Source: Gemmatimonadota bacterium
GTDB lineage: Bacteria; Gemmatimonadota; Gemmatimonadetes; Longimicrobiales; Gaopeijiaceae
Reading direction: 5' to 3'
Assembly (NCBI GenBank): GCA_022823365.1
Contig: JAJDXG010000033.1
Span: 1-58,776, forward strand
DNA: 58,776 nucleotides
Below, piece after piece: positions 37,569 to 45,587 of this stretch. Below the pieces are notes generated by a model that was given only the letters and a program-made list of their open reading frames with translations, did no database searches and was not told the DNA's origin. Positions within the stretch are counted from its first letter, which is position 1. Each line of letters begins with the position of its first letter. A program made the position numbers and the translations under genes.

Positions 37569-38603
37569 CTAGAAGCTGACGGGCCGCGAGGGCGGCAGCA
37601 CCGCCCGGCCGATGGTGTTCGTGTCGGCCCCGAACCAGACCACGTTGGTGTTCGGATCGTAGTACATGTGGCGGATGGTACCGCCGCCGCTCTCGACCGC
37701 GACCGAGCTGATGTACTCCTCCGTGCGCGTGTCGAAGCCCACGAACATGTTGGGCTGCACGCCGGTTTCAACGAACCAGACCCGGTCGTCGTTGTCGATG
37801 GCGACGCCGTAGGGGCGCGCATCGCCGCCGCTCGGGTTGGCCCACTCGGTGACCTCGCCGGTGGCCGGGTCGACGCGGCCCAGGAAGCCGCGCGCGTAGT
37901 CCACGTACCACGCGATGTCGTTGGAGTCGATCACCATCCGCCGCGGGCGGGCGCCCTCCGGAAGCTCGTAGTAGGTGGGCTCGAAGCTCTCGGGGTCGAC
38001 CATGACCAGCATGTTGGTGCCGAAGAGCGTCGCCCAGGGCCGGTCGCGGGAGTCCATCTTGAGGCCGTAGGGCCGGGTGGATCCGCCGCGAGCGCCGGGA
38101 TTGTTCGGCATCTCGACCAGCCGCACCTCCCCGCTCTCCTTCCAGAACTTGCCCACGAAGTTGCCGCCCTGGACCGTGAACCAGAGGTCGCCGGCCGCGT
38201 CGAAGGCGAAGGTGTGCGGGTCGCGGGCGCGCTCGTCCGGCATGGGGAAGATCTCGATGTCGCCCGTCTCGGGGTCCAGGCGGCCCAGGTTGCCCACCAG
38301 GTTGCCCGTATACCAGACCATGCCGTCGTCGGCCACCACCACGGTGTGCGGGCCGGCGCCGTCGGGCAGGTCGAACTTCTCCATCTCGCCGGTCTCGGGG
38401 TCGAGGACAGCGGCGTAGTGGGAGCGCTGGCCGGCGAACCAGACGCGGCCGTCGGGGGCCACGTAGGGATCGCGGGGCCGGCTCTGCTCCCACGGCACCA
38501 CCCACTCCTCCAGGGTCGGGTCGTTCTCTTGCGCGAACCCGCTGACGGGGGCCGCCAGCAACATCAGGGACACGGCTACCATTGCACTGCACAGGGATTT
38601 CAT
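37569..38603 (-). CDS. secreted Vgb-like beta-propeller (virginiamycin B lyase family)
   Basis: This is 344 aa with a clean Sec signal (LMLLAAPVSGFAQE). Repeated propeller blades follow the pattern DGRVWFAGQ, DGMVWYTGN, AGDLWFTVQG, NDIAWYVDYA, DDRVWFVETG, each followed by G-x-LDPETGE-like turns. True Vgb lyases linearise streptogramin B; most environmental homologues are uncharacterised sugar or lactone-type propellers, so no antibiotic role is claimed. The ATG at 38603 is chosen; the upstream frame lacks a signal peptide. It probably shares a transcript with the CXXCH protein. Confidence 0.82.
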   Translation of the reverse strand: MKSLCSAMVAVSLMLLAAPVSGFAQENDPTLEEWVVPWEQSRPRDPYVAPDGRVWFAGQRSHYAAVLDPETGEMEKFDLPDGAGPHTVVVADDGMVWYTGNLVGNLGRLDPETGDIEIFPMPDERARDPHTFAFDAAGDLWFTVQGGNFVGKFWKESGEVRLVEMPNNPGARGGSTRPYGLKMDSRDRPWATLFGTNMLVMVDPESFEPTYYELPEGARPRRMVIDSNDIAWYVDYARGFLGRVDPATGEVTEWANPSGGDARPYGVAIDNDDRVWFVETGVQPNMFVGFDTRTEEYISSVAVESGGGTIRHMYYDPNTNVVWFGADTNTIGRAVLPPSRPVSF

Positions 38604-38832
38604 GACTCGGACCTCCCGCCGGGTTTCGGAGATGTTCTGCACACGTTGGAACGCTCGGACTGCACTGTTAATCGAAGCTTCGGATGGGGGTGGGGCAAGG
38701 CGGCGAGGCGTGCGCGTCTTCCCACTCCGTCGGCACTCGTTCCCACTGTTGCCCCACGTCACTCCGCCCGCGCACACGCCCCGCCTCGCCCACGTTTGTC
38801 ACTCTGTAATGACACGTGGGCGTCATCCGGCG

Positions 38833-38861
38833 TTGAAGCAGGTCGCGGGGGTTTCTATCTT
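38833..38861 (+). promoter_or_regulatory. tRNA-Ser promoter
   Basis: TTGAAG (38833-38838), 17 nt, TATCTT (38856-38861) lies 8 nt before the first tRNA base. Spacing and distance are ideal for sigma-70. Confidence 0.6.
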
Positions 38862-38869
38862 GCGGAGAT

Positions 38870-38953
38870 GGAGGGGTGGCAGAGCGGCTAATTGCACCGG
38901 TCTTGAAAACCGGCGGGTCTTTACCCACGTGGGTTCGAATCCCACCCCCTCCG
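38870..38953 (+). tRNA. tRNA-Ser (anticodon UGA)
   Basis: The acceptor GGAGGGG pairs with CCCCTCC. The anticodon arm is CCGGT-CTTGAAA-ACCGG with anticodon TGA. A variable arm GCGGGTCTTTACCCAC of serine type follows, and the T arm is GTGGG-TTCGAAT-CCCAC. Discriminator is G and no CCA is encoded. It reads UCA (and probably other UCN) codons. Its 3' end is echoed by the repeats that follow. Confidence 0.93.
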
Positions 38954-38973
38954 CTCGCGAGCGCCGCTCGCGC

Positions 38974-38996
38974 CGGAGGGGGTGTTATTCGAACCC
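38974..38996 (-). repeat. inverted copy of the tRNA-Ser 3' end
   Basis: Read on the minus strand, this matches the last 23 bases of the tRNA (38931-38953) at 21 of 23 positions, 20 nt away. With the tRNA it forms a large hairpin-capable palindrome. Confidence 0.75.
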
Positions 38997-39133
38997 AGGG
39001 TGGAGGCTGCGGGCTTCGCCCTCGCCTCACCTTCGGCGCCGCTGCGCGGCCCCTCGGTTGCGAATCCCACCCCCGGTCGCCTTCAGGCCCGCGGCAGGGC
39101 AACCCGCGTTCGAACCCAAGGTGGAGGCTGCGG
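38990..39133 (+). repeat. tRNA-derived repeat cluster (two units, 121 bp apart)
   Basis: The 23-mers at 38990-39012 and 39111-39133 agree at 22 of 23 bases, and each is followed by a CTCACCTTCGGC segment. Between them (39056-39074) is a direct near-copy of the tRNA T-arm/acceptor end with one inserted base. The order is therefore tRNA end, inverted, direct, inverted. The whole gap from 38954 to 39317 holds no convincing gene. Confidence 0.65.
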
Positions 39134-39317
39134 TGCTCCGCATCCTCTGCTCACCTTCGGCCCGCGGACCCGGAACTCCAGCCACCAGGTGCGTGGTAGG
39201 AGCGGAAGCGGCATCGCAGGGCTCGGTGGAGGAGTTCGGCATCGAGCGGGCGGCGACCGTACCGGGACGCAGGGTTTGGGCGGCTACTCACCAGCACTTC
39301 ACCAAGGAGGTGCAACC

Positions 39318-40340
39318 GTGTCGATCCTGCGATCCATCCCCACCGTGGTGATTCTTGTTGCCCTCACGGCGTCATCCGGCGTCGGGCAGGTCCTCCAGGG
39401 GCCGGAGGGACCCATCGAATTCATCGGGCTCGAGCGTTGGAAGGCGTCGGCGCTGCTCGAGGCGATCCAGCAGACCGCGCCGGACCAACCGCTCCACGCA
39501 TGCGCGGCCACCATGAAGGGTGAGTTGGGCTTCGCCGACGCCGGCGTCTTCGGCTATCTGGCGTCGACTACATCCGGGTCCGAACGATACACGGTCATCA
39601 TCGGCATCGAAGACAGGGCCCGCGTCCGGTACCGCACCGCAGGAAGGGAGACCATCGCGCTGCCGCAGTCCTGGCAGGCGCTGAGGTCCGTAGCCGACGA
39701 GGACCTTCGGGCTCTGGGCATGGCACGCGAGCTGTTTGATCTCCGACAGGATCCCGAGACCGCGCGCAAGTTTGCGGAGCTCTTCGACGCCGACCTGGCG
39801 GCCATCGAGCCCGTCTGGGAGCTGATCGCGGCCCTGGATGGCGAGCAGGATCGGCTCCTCGCCCGCAAGATACTCGCCAATGACGCCTCCTGGAGGTCGC
39901 GTGCGATCGCGGCGACCGTCCTCCTCAACTTCGGCGAGGACGAAACCGCCTGGCACGACCTGGTCGCGGCAACCGTCGATCCCCACGGACAGGTCTCGGG
40001 AGCAGCGACCTCCGTTCTCCGGAGTCTTGTGCAGATGGAGAGCGGCCGCACCGTCCGTTGGGACGCGGCGCGGGAATCGATTGCGGCGGTGCTCGACGGC
40101 ACCAATCCGTTCGCCTTCCAGGAGGTCGTGAGGGCCTTGACTGCCACCGGGATCGAGCTGGCGCTGGCAAAACAGCTGATCCGCGAAGCGCCGGACCTGC
40201 TGCTCGCCCACGTCGGCGCCCGGCACGAGATCACGCGCCAACCCGCGATCGACCTCCTGAAGGCCGTGAGCGGCGAGGATTTCGGCGCCGACCCCGAAGC
40301 CTGGGCGGAATGGCTCGACGGCTCGCGGGACGATTCCTGA
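39318..40340 (+). CDS. secreted HEAT-like repeat protein
   Basis: The 340-aa protein starts at a GTG preceded by a strong AAGGAGG 7 nt away. An N-terminal signal (IPTVVILVALTASSGVGQ) is followed by an unrecognised domain and then, from about residue 170, helical repeats of HEAT type (RSRAIAATVLLNFGED, VSGAATSVLRSLVQM, AFQEVVRALTATGIE). It ends with SGEDFGADPEAWAEW. Function is unknown; such scaffolds usually bind other proteins. A degraded copy of the C-terminal motif occurs at 41503-41561, so the family was duplicated here. Confidence 0.75.
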   Translation: MSILRSIPTVVILVALTASSGVGQVLQGPEGPIEFIGLERWKASALLEAIQQTAPDQPLHACAATMKGELGFADAGVFGYLASTTSGSERYTVIIGIEDRARVRYRTAGRETIALPQSWQALRSVADEDLRALGMARELFDLRQDPETARKFAELFDADLAAIEPVWELIAALDGEQDRLLARKILANDASWRSRAIAATVLLNFGEDETAWHDLVAATVDPHGQVSGAATSVLRSLVQMESGRTVRWDAARESIAAVLDGTNPFAFQEVVRALTATGIELALAKQLIREAPDLLLAHVGARHEITRQPAIDLLKAVSGEDFGADPEAWAEWLDGSRDDS

Positions 40341-40561
40341 CGGGTTAAGTGACCTGCCTGGCGCAACCTGCGTCGACCGGTCGCCTCGCCATGGTAGTTA
40401 ACGGGGGTCCAAACGCTTAATCCAGGGGCAACGAGGGCCGGAAGCGGGGCAACCCGGTGGGCGGTCCCGGAGTCAGTAGCTAACGTACCTTGCGAGGTCG
40501 GGCTCGCGTTGATCGAAAGGTCGACCCTCGCGTCCGTTGCCTTGAGAAGGAGGGAACGTCG

Positions 40562-40951
40562 ATGAGAAGCGTCGCCGCCGTCAGCGTCGTGCTGCTGATG
40601 GGAGCCGGTGTCTCGTGCATGAGCGTCACGGCCCTCAGGCATGAGGCGCTCGAACTGGACGATGCCCCGCGTGTGATCCGGTCATCCGTGAAGGCCCACC
40701 TGGCTGACGGATCCACGGTCCTGTTCCCGGATGGAGTCACGATCGAACAGGAGCAGGTGACCGGCGAGGGAGATCGCTATGACATTCGCCTCAGCCCGGT
40801 CGGCGCCGTCTCCGGGGTGGCGCGCGACAGCGTAATCGCCATCGAGAGCTTCGATACCGAAATCGATCCGGATCGAACGTTCGCATACAGCTTTGTGCCC
40901 ACCCTGGTTTCCATTGCGGTGGGGATTGCCGCAGCCCTGTCTTCGAGATGA
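40562..40951 (+). CDS. small lipoprotein of unknown function
   Basis: A 129-aa predicted lipoprotein with lipobox GAGVSC at about residues 14-19 and GAAGGAGGG upstream as ribosome-binding site. The mature part is beta-rich (HLADGSTVLFPDGVTIEQEQ), and a C-terminal hydrophobic helix (FVPTLVSIAVGIAAAL) may insert in the membrane. I recognise no family. It overlaps the next lipoprotein gene by 4 nt; the two are probably coexpressed. Confidence 0.72.
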   Translation: MRSVAAVSVVLLMGAGVSCMSVTALRHEALELDDAPRVIRSSVKAHLADGSTVLFPDGVTIEQEQVTGEGDRYDIRLSPVGAVSGVARDSVIAIESFDTEIDPDRTFAYSFVPTLVSIAVGIAAALSSR

Positions 40952-41493
40952 CAACCCGGGAGATGACGATGCTGCGTCCAACCAGCCAACTCGCCTTCGT
41001 CGGCCTCATGTCCGCGCTGATGTCGGCCTGCATCCCCTACTATGGGCCCGACGTCAACGAGTTTGCGCCCGCTACCCGACCGGCGGGCATCGCAGCGGTG
41101 CTCGACCTGGGAAGCGAAACCCTCCGGGCAGAGATCCTGGCTCTGGACGACGACGCGCTGATCGTCCTGGTGGACCGGACGCCGCAATACGCAATGGCCG
41201 GGAGGCTGGCGCGGATCCCCTTGGCCGGCATCCAAACCGCTGAATTCGAGAACGCGGGCGGCTTCGATTACAGCTTCTGGACGTTCGCCTTCTCCTGGGG
41301 ACCCCCCAACCCACCCGACCCGCTTTCCCTGTTCACAGAGGCCGGCTCCGCCGACCCGGCCACCCGCGAACGCCTCAACCTCCTGGCCCGCTATCCCCAG
41401 GGCCTTGACGCCGGACTTCTCGCCCGCCTCGAGGGCGTCTATGGGGAGATGGAAACCCTGGATGTCGAGGCACTCGGGAACAGAAACCGGTAG
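40948..41493 (+). CDS. lipoprotein of unknown function
   Basis: The 181-aa protein has a signal ending in the lipobox LMSAC. Its middle (DLGSETLRAEILALDDDALIVLVD, ARIPLAGIQTAEF) resembles small-barrel domains found in bacterial envelope proteins of unknown function. A second ATG at codon 8 (MLRPTSQ) is an equally good start. It is coupled by ATGA to the upstream lipoprotein and converges on the large beta-barrel gene. Confidence 0.7.
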   Translation: MTTREMTMLRPTSQLAFVGLMSALMSACIPYYGPDVNEFAPATRPAGIAAVLDLGSETLRAEILALDDDALIVLVDRTPQYAMAGRLARIPLAGIQTAEFENAGGFDYSFWTFAFSWGPPNPPDPLSLFTEAGSADPATRERLNLLARYPQGLDAGLLARLEGVYGEMETLDVEALGNRNR

Positions 41494-41502
41494 CCGAGAT
41501 CA

Positions 41503-41561
41503 CGAGCGGCGAGGATTTCAGCGCCAGCCCCCACGCGTGGCCGGATGGGATCAGCGGCTGA
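41503..41561 (+). pseudogene. remnant of a HEAT-like protein C-terminus
   Basis: In one plus-strand frame this reads TSGEDFSASPHAWPDG and then stops. It parallels the C-terminus of the 39318-40340 protein (VSGEDFGADPEAWAEW) with a 16-nt identical core at DNA level. No start or upstream coding sequence remains. It is best explained as the tail of a lost paralogue. Confidence 0.5.
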
Positions 41562-41563
41562 CG

Positions 41564-43591
41564 CTATCTCTCCACGCTCATCCCCAGGATCAGGCGTTCC
41601 TTCCTGAACAGATCGATGCCCTGATGGGCGATGTAGAGGTTGAGGGGCTCGCCCGAGACGCCGCGCACGTGTGAGAGCTGGACGTTCACGCCCCAGGAGG
41701 CGTTCAGCACGAGCTCCGAGCCGTCCTGGTTCAGCACCCCGAGACCGAACGAGGTGACGGGGCTGATCCACCAGCTGTCGCGCTGGTAGAGCCAGGGCGG
41801 CCGGTACTGCAGGTTGGCGGCCACCAGCCAGCTGGGTTTCCCCTGTCCCAGCGAGAGGGACGCTTCCGGGACGAAATTGAACGCCGTGAGGCGATCGCTC
41901 GGACCCCAGTCCGCGGCAACGCCGAAGATCCACTGAGTGTGAGGTCCGCCCAGGACGCCCGTGTAGGGGCGCAGTTCATGGGCCGGGAAGCCGAGCGAGG
42001 GATCGAGGCGGCTGCCGTCGTAGACCTGTTCCGGGAGATCGAAGTCGGGCTCGATGGGGGTGAGCTCGGGTCCTGTCAACGCGGGGGCGGGTGCCACTGC
42101 GGTCGGCGCGGGCTCGGGCCGGGGTTCGGTTGGCGCGGGCGCGAATCCGGGCTCAACCGGCGTCACAGGCACCTCCTGTGGCCGGGCCTCGACCGGGGTG
42201 GCGGTTTCGTCGCGAGCGGTCTCCTCCATCCTCCTCTCCATCTCGTCCAGGCGCGCGTCGACCCGGTCCGCGAGGCGGTCCTCCATCTCCGCCAGGTCGC
42301 CCCGGCCGAAGTCCGGACGGCGGCCGCCGCGGTCGCCTCCCACGAGGATCTTCAGGCCGGCGGACATCTGCCAGTTGTGGACGAGGTGCCGCGGATCCCG
42401 GACATCCTCGAAGTCCACGGCAGCGGCGTCGAACTCCGGCCCCGACATGATGTGGTCGCGGGCGGCGGCGGTAAGGCGCAGATGCCGGCCCAGTCCGAGT
42501 TCAATGCCTCCACCCAGGATCAGCGCCGTGCGATCGGCGGGGATGGCCTCCCGACCCCGGACAAGGTCCGGACCGAATTCCATCCTGCCGGCGCCGGCGA
42601 GCAGGTGGGGGGAGAACGGGCCGAGGCCGCCCAGGTTGAAGAGCGCCTCTCCGCCATACCCCCTGATGGCGTCGTCCTCCCACGAGCCGTAGCCATCCTC
42701 GACGCCACGCCAGTAGAAGCCCCGCAGCCCGAGGGAACGGCCCACATCGAATCCCGCTCGGAAGCCCGCGATACCCTGATCGTCGATGCCGAAGCTCTCG
42801 TCGAAGGCCTGCCCGCCGCCGAAGGGCTCGAGCGTCAATGCTGCACTTGAGGGCGAACGCCGGTATCGCGGATCATCGTCCCGCTGCCAGCGCCCGTAGT
42901 CGTCCCGTCCGCCCAGCTCCATACCGAGGCCCACGCGCAGCGACAGATTTCGGCGCAGGGTGCCCGCGCCGGGGTCCTCGGGGAGCGCCGGATCTCCCAC
43001 CGACACGGGTACGGCCAGGTCCAGTGGATCCAGATAGTACCGGCTGCGCTCCACGACCACTTCCCCGTCGAACGCGCCCAGCACCCGGGTGCGGAACCCT
43101 ACCCCGTACTTCAACTGGACGCGCTGGATCTCGTCTCCGAACTCCGGCCTGAGCCTGAGGATGCCCGCTCCGCCGACAACGACCGGAACGAAGGGGCCCC
43201 TTGCCAGCCCGATGGCCAGTTCCGCGCCGTATGAGGCGATTTGCAGATGCTGGTCGGCCAGCGGCGTGCGCACGCCGGCCGCGAACGGCAGACCGGAGAG
43301 GTGGGTCGAGCGGTCGTCGCTCTTCCTGAAGTAGCCCGCCAGGTCAACGTACTCCCCGAATCCCAGCCCGGCGGAGATTCCCAGCGACCGCGCGTCCCCG
43401 AGGCCGAGCGTTTCGTCCCACTCGGTCCAGGTGACGGTGGGACGGAGGTTGACGCGGACTTGCTGGGCGGCGAGGCCGGCGGGGGAGAATGAGAGGCTCG
43501 GGGCGAGGAACCCGGCCAGCGCCAGGCTCCCGGCCGCCAGATGCCTCAGCTGCGATGGAATTGGTGGTCCGACTATAAACCGTATAGTCAC
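41564..43591 (-). CDS. large outer-membrane beta-barrel-like protein
   Basis: This is about 675 aa with a signal peptide (LAAGSLALAGFLAPSL, cleavage near GLAAQQ). An N-terminal and central region of alternating amphipathic strands with aromatic ends follows, then a coiled-coil/proline-rich segment (DRLADRVDARLDEMERRM, then PVEPGFAPAPTEPRPEP), and a C-terminal repeat of barrel-like strands. The linker between two barrel-like parts is unusual. The GTG at 43591 is preferred because AGGAGG lies 9 nt before it; the ATG at 43609 would put that site inside the gene. Substrate and role are unknown. Confidence 0.75.
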   Translation of the reverse strand: MTIRFIVGPPIPSQLRHLAAGSLALAGFLAPSLSFSPAGLAAQQVRVNLRPTVTWTEWDETLGLGDARSLGISAGLGFGEYVDLAGYFRKSDDRSTHLSGLPFAAGVRTPLADQHLQIASYGAELAIGLARGPFVPVVVGGAGILRLRPEFGDEIQRVQLKYGVGFRTRVLGAFDGEVVVERSRYYLDPLDLAVPVSVGDPALPEDPGAGTLRRNLSLRVGLGMELGGRDDYGRWQRDDDPRYRRSPSSAALTLEPFGGGQAFDESFGIDDQGIAGFRAGFDVGRSLGLRGFYWRGVEDGYGSWEDDAIRGYGGEALFNLGGLGPFSPHLLAGAGRMEFGPDLVRGREAIPADRTALILGGGIELGLGRHLRLTAAARDHIMSGPEFDAAAVDFEDVRDPRHLVHNWQMSAGLKILVGGDRGGRRPDFGRGDLAEMEDRLADRVDARLDEMERRMEETARDETATPVEARPQEVPVTPVEPGFAPAPTEPRPEPAPTAVAPAPALTGPELTPIEPDFDLPEQVYDGSRLDPSLGFPAHELRPYTGVLGGPHTQWIFGVAADWGPSDRLTAFNFVPEASLSLGQGKPSWLVAANLQYRPPWLYQRDSWWISPVTSFGLGVLNQDGSELVLNASWGVNVQLSHVRGVSGEPLNLYIAHQGIDLFRKERLILGMSVER
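43571..43589. promoter_or_regulatory. 7-bp inverted repeat overlapping the barrel gene start
   Basis: GACTATA-AACCG-TATAGTC is a perfect 7-bp palindrome with a 5-nt centre, and its outer edge is the third base of the GTG start. A third GACTAT half-site lies a few bases upstream. Operator or start-codon hairpin are both possible. Confidence 0.45.
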
Positions 43592-43985
43592 GACGACTAT
43601 CCTCCTCATATTGGTTGCCCGTCTCGCGTGCCCGCGCTCGCTTACGTTCCGCCGACCCGAAGGTTTCCGGTCCCCGGGCAGCCGGTCTTCACGCCCTGCG
43701 ACGTCGTCGCATGAGATGCATCGTCATCCCATGGGTTAAGCGTTTGGCCTCGCGTAAAATACCATGGCCCCTGAGCGGCGCATCCGGCTGTACCTGCGAC
43801 CGCCCTGGGGAAGCACGCTACGCTCGCCGTCCCCTTGGATCCGGCGGCCTATGACGAGTGGGCGGTTGTGATCGACGAGGTGACGCCGGAGCCCGAGGAG
43901 GGCTGAGGCAGGTTGTTCGCTGACATCCCCTGCGGACCCGGCCAGACTGCTGCTGCCGGGGTTCGCGGACGCAGATTCGCTGAAA
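43592..43985. other. intergenic region between barrel gene and CPBP gene
   Basis: About 390 nt without an intact gene. It holds the ribosome-binding site and upstream region of the barrel gene and a 43-codon coding remnant (43775-43906). Confidence 0.5.
43775..43906 (+). pseudogene. possible C-terminal coding remnant
   Basis: A plus-strand frame after a TGA, without a start codon, ends TLAVPLDPAAYDEWAVVID and EVTPEPEEG. The composition is protein-like and the frame is not explained by another gene. I cannot name a family. Confidence 0.3.
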
Positions 43986-44705
43986 TCAAAACGCCAGATT
44001 GCCCATCCCCACTGCAATCACCGCGTTGCCCGCGCCGTGCATCAAGGCAACAATCCACAGGTTCCCCGAGCGGTGGAACACCAGGGCGAACAGCATCCCG
44101 ACCGCGAGGACGGACCCGAACAATGCGGCCGCGCTCGAAGCGTCCAGCGTATAGTAGCTGGCATGAACCGGTCCAAAAGCGTAGACCGCGTTGCTGACGA
44201 GAATGCCGGGAACCGCGCCCCAGCGCCTGACCAGTTCCGTCTGCAGAATCCCCCGATAGGCAACCTCCTGGTAGAACCCGAAGGCGAAGTACGGAACGAG
44301 TCCCGCCACGACCACGGATCCCCAGCCATGTTCGGCCAGGCTCGGCCCCCACTGGGGCGCAAGCACAAGCGGGAAAACGAGGCCTGCCAGGAGCAGCACC
44401 TGAACCAGATAGGACGCTTCGGTCGTCGTCCAGTCACGGCGTCGGCGGAAGCCCAGCGTCGAGGGGCGGACGCCTGCTATCCGGGGAACCACCGAGAGCA
44501 CCAGCACCAGTCGAAGGAGCATGAAGAATCCCGGGGACGGAGCGGGCAGCTGTAGCCACTCGATGGTCCGGGGATCGAGAACGAGTTCCAGAATGGCGAA
44601 GGCGATGAGCAGACGAAGGCCGGCCTTCGCCGGGTAGTCCCGGGATTCAGGGGGGTCGAAGAGAAGTAGATGACCCCGAAAGTGGGTGCGAAGCGACGCG
44701 CGCAT
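43986..44705 (-). CDS. CPBP family intramembrane protease-like protein
   Basis: The 239-aa polytopic membrane protein has the CPBP/Abi layout: FYQEVAYRGIL (motif 1), GPVHASY (motif 2) and IVALMHGAGN (motif 3). In CPBP glutamyl proteases motif 1 is EExxxR; here it is QExxxR, so the first acidic residue is replaced. The remaining Glu, Arg and both His are kept. Roles in the family include CAAX-like processing and bacteriocin self-immunity. The ATG at 44705 overlaps the stop of a 75-aa upstream frame (TGATG). Confidence 0.8.
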   Translation of the reverse strand: MRASLRTHFRGHLLLFDPPESRDYPAKAGLRLLIAFAILELVLDPRTIEWLQLPAPSPGFFMLLRLVLVLSVVPRIAGVRPSTLGFRRRRDWTTTEASYLVQVLLLAGLVFPLVLAPQWGPSLAEHGWGSVVVAGLVPYFAFGFYQEVAYRGILQTELVRRWGAVPGILVSNAVYAFGPVHASYYTLDASSAAALFGSVLAVGMLFALVFHRSGNLWIVALMHGAGNAVIAVGMGNLAF

Positions 44706-44932
44706 CAGTTCCAGGTGACTTCCGCCACCAGGCGTTCCGAAAGCGAAACCTCCTCGATCACAAGGGCGAGGTCGTCGATCCCACCGCGGAGCCAGCCGTG
44801 GTCGGGCCACCGAAGGGGGTGGCCCCCATGGCCCACATCAGTTTGTTCGGCGGTCACGCGCCAGCGCGCGTGCCTACGGTCCAGAGCACCGGCCAAGACG
44901 GCGTTCACCAGCGGTTCCGTGTGTCGCGCCAT
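44705..44932 (-). CDS. small protein of unknown function coupled to the CPBP gene
   Basis: A 75-aa frame starting MARHTEPLVNAVLAGAL and ending LVIEEVSLSERLVAEV. Its stop overlaps the CPBP start as TGATG, a pattern of translational coupling. It has no signal peptide and no recognised domain. It may equally be the 5' part of a longer upstream frame that has decayed. Confidence 0.45.
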   Translation of the reverse strand: MARHTEPLVNAVLAGALDRRHARWRVTAEQTDVGHGGHPLRWPDHGWLRGGIDDLALVIEEVSLSERLVAEVTWN

Positions 44933-45365
44933 GCGCTAACTCTCAACTCGAGCTGGGGCAAGGTACCCAATCTAACCTCCTTGGGCCGGACTCCGTCGCT
45001 GCTCCGAGCTCCTGCCCGTCGATGGAGGAACCTCCGGACCCTGTCTGTTGTTCCGTAAAATGCAGCCGTAACACCCATTTACGACCCTCGGACACACCAA
45101 GTGACACCCGTTGACCCCGAGGCCAACGGATCACGGATGGAGACAGGCATGATCACCAACCTGACCGAACAGCTGCCTCCGAGAACGTCCAAGAGCGTCG
45201 ATCAGCATCCCGTTCAGGAAACGGGACCCGTTAGGGGAACGGCATCGAGCCATTCGTTCGCCCCATCTCCGGCACCATCCTTTCCGGCAGCCGCCAGATG
45301 GAGCCCGACCGGTCGCCCGCGATCCGGATCGGCTTTCCCCCTTCAGGCCCGGAGATCCGAGAATC
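44933..45365. other. intergenic region upstream of hicA
   Basis: About 430 nt. Open frames here have poor composition. GTAAAATG and CATTTAC around 45056-45083 form a weak inverted repeat. No convincing gene or terminator is seen. Confidence 0.5.
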
Positions 45366-45587
45366 ATGCCCAAGGTGAGAGATGCGATACGCTTGGTTAC
45401 GGCCGACGGCTGGTTCCCTGTGAGAACGCGTGGAAGCCACCGTCACTACTGGCACCCGATCAAGCCCGGAGCCGTCACCATCGCAGGCAGAATGAGCAAG
45501 GACTTGGCCCCTGGAACCTGGAAGAGTATTCTTCGACAGGCCCGACTCGACAAGGAGAAGCACCTTGACATACGCAATCGTCATTGA
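45366..45587 (+). CDS. hicA: HicA-family mRNA interferase toxin
   Basis: This 73-aa double-stranded-RBD-like toxin has the family features RDAIRLVTADGWFPVRTRGSH and HYWHP; the His in GSH is the catalytic residue. It ends with the usual WKSILRQARL helix. HicA cleaves mRNAs and is held by HicB. The gene overlaps hicB by 23 nt, the normal toxin-first order. Confidence 0.9.
   Translation: MPKVRDAIRLVTADGWFPVRTRGSHRHYWHPIKPGAVTIAGRMSKDLAPGTWKSILRQARLDKEKHLDIRNRH

Noticed and set aside
37569-38603. Reading the Vgb-like protein as a streptogramin-resistance gene.
   Set aside because: The family is mostly uncharacterised environmental propellers, and the lyase catalytic residues could not be confirmed by eye.
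38668-39102. Minus-strand 144-codon frame across the tRNA region.
   Set aside because: It runs antisense through the tRNA and the repeat cluster and has shadow-type composition.
40407-43749. Inverted pair of 18-mers (16/18 match, core CCAAACGCTTAA) enclosing the lipoproteins and the large barrel gene, resembling terminal inverted repeats.
   Set aside because: Matches of this length and quality are expected many times by chance in 58 kb, and there is no transposase or target duplication.
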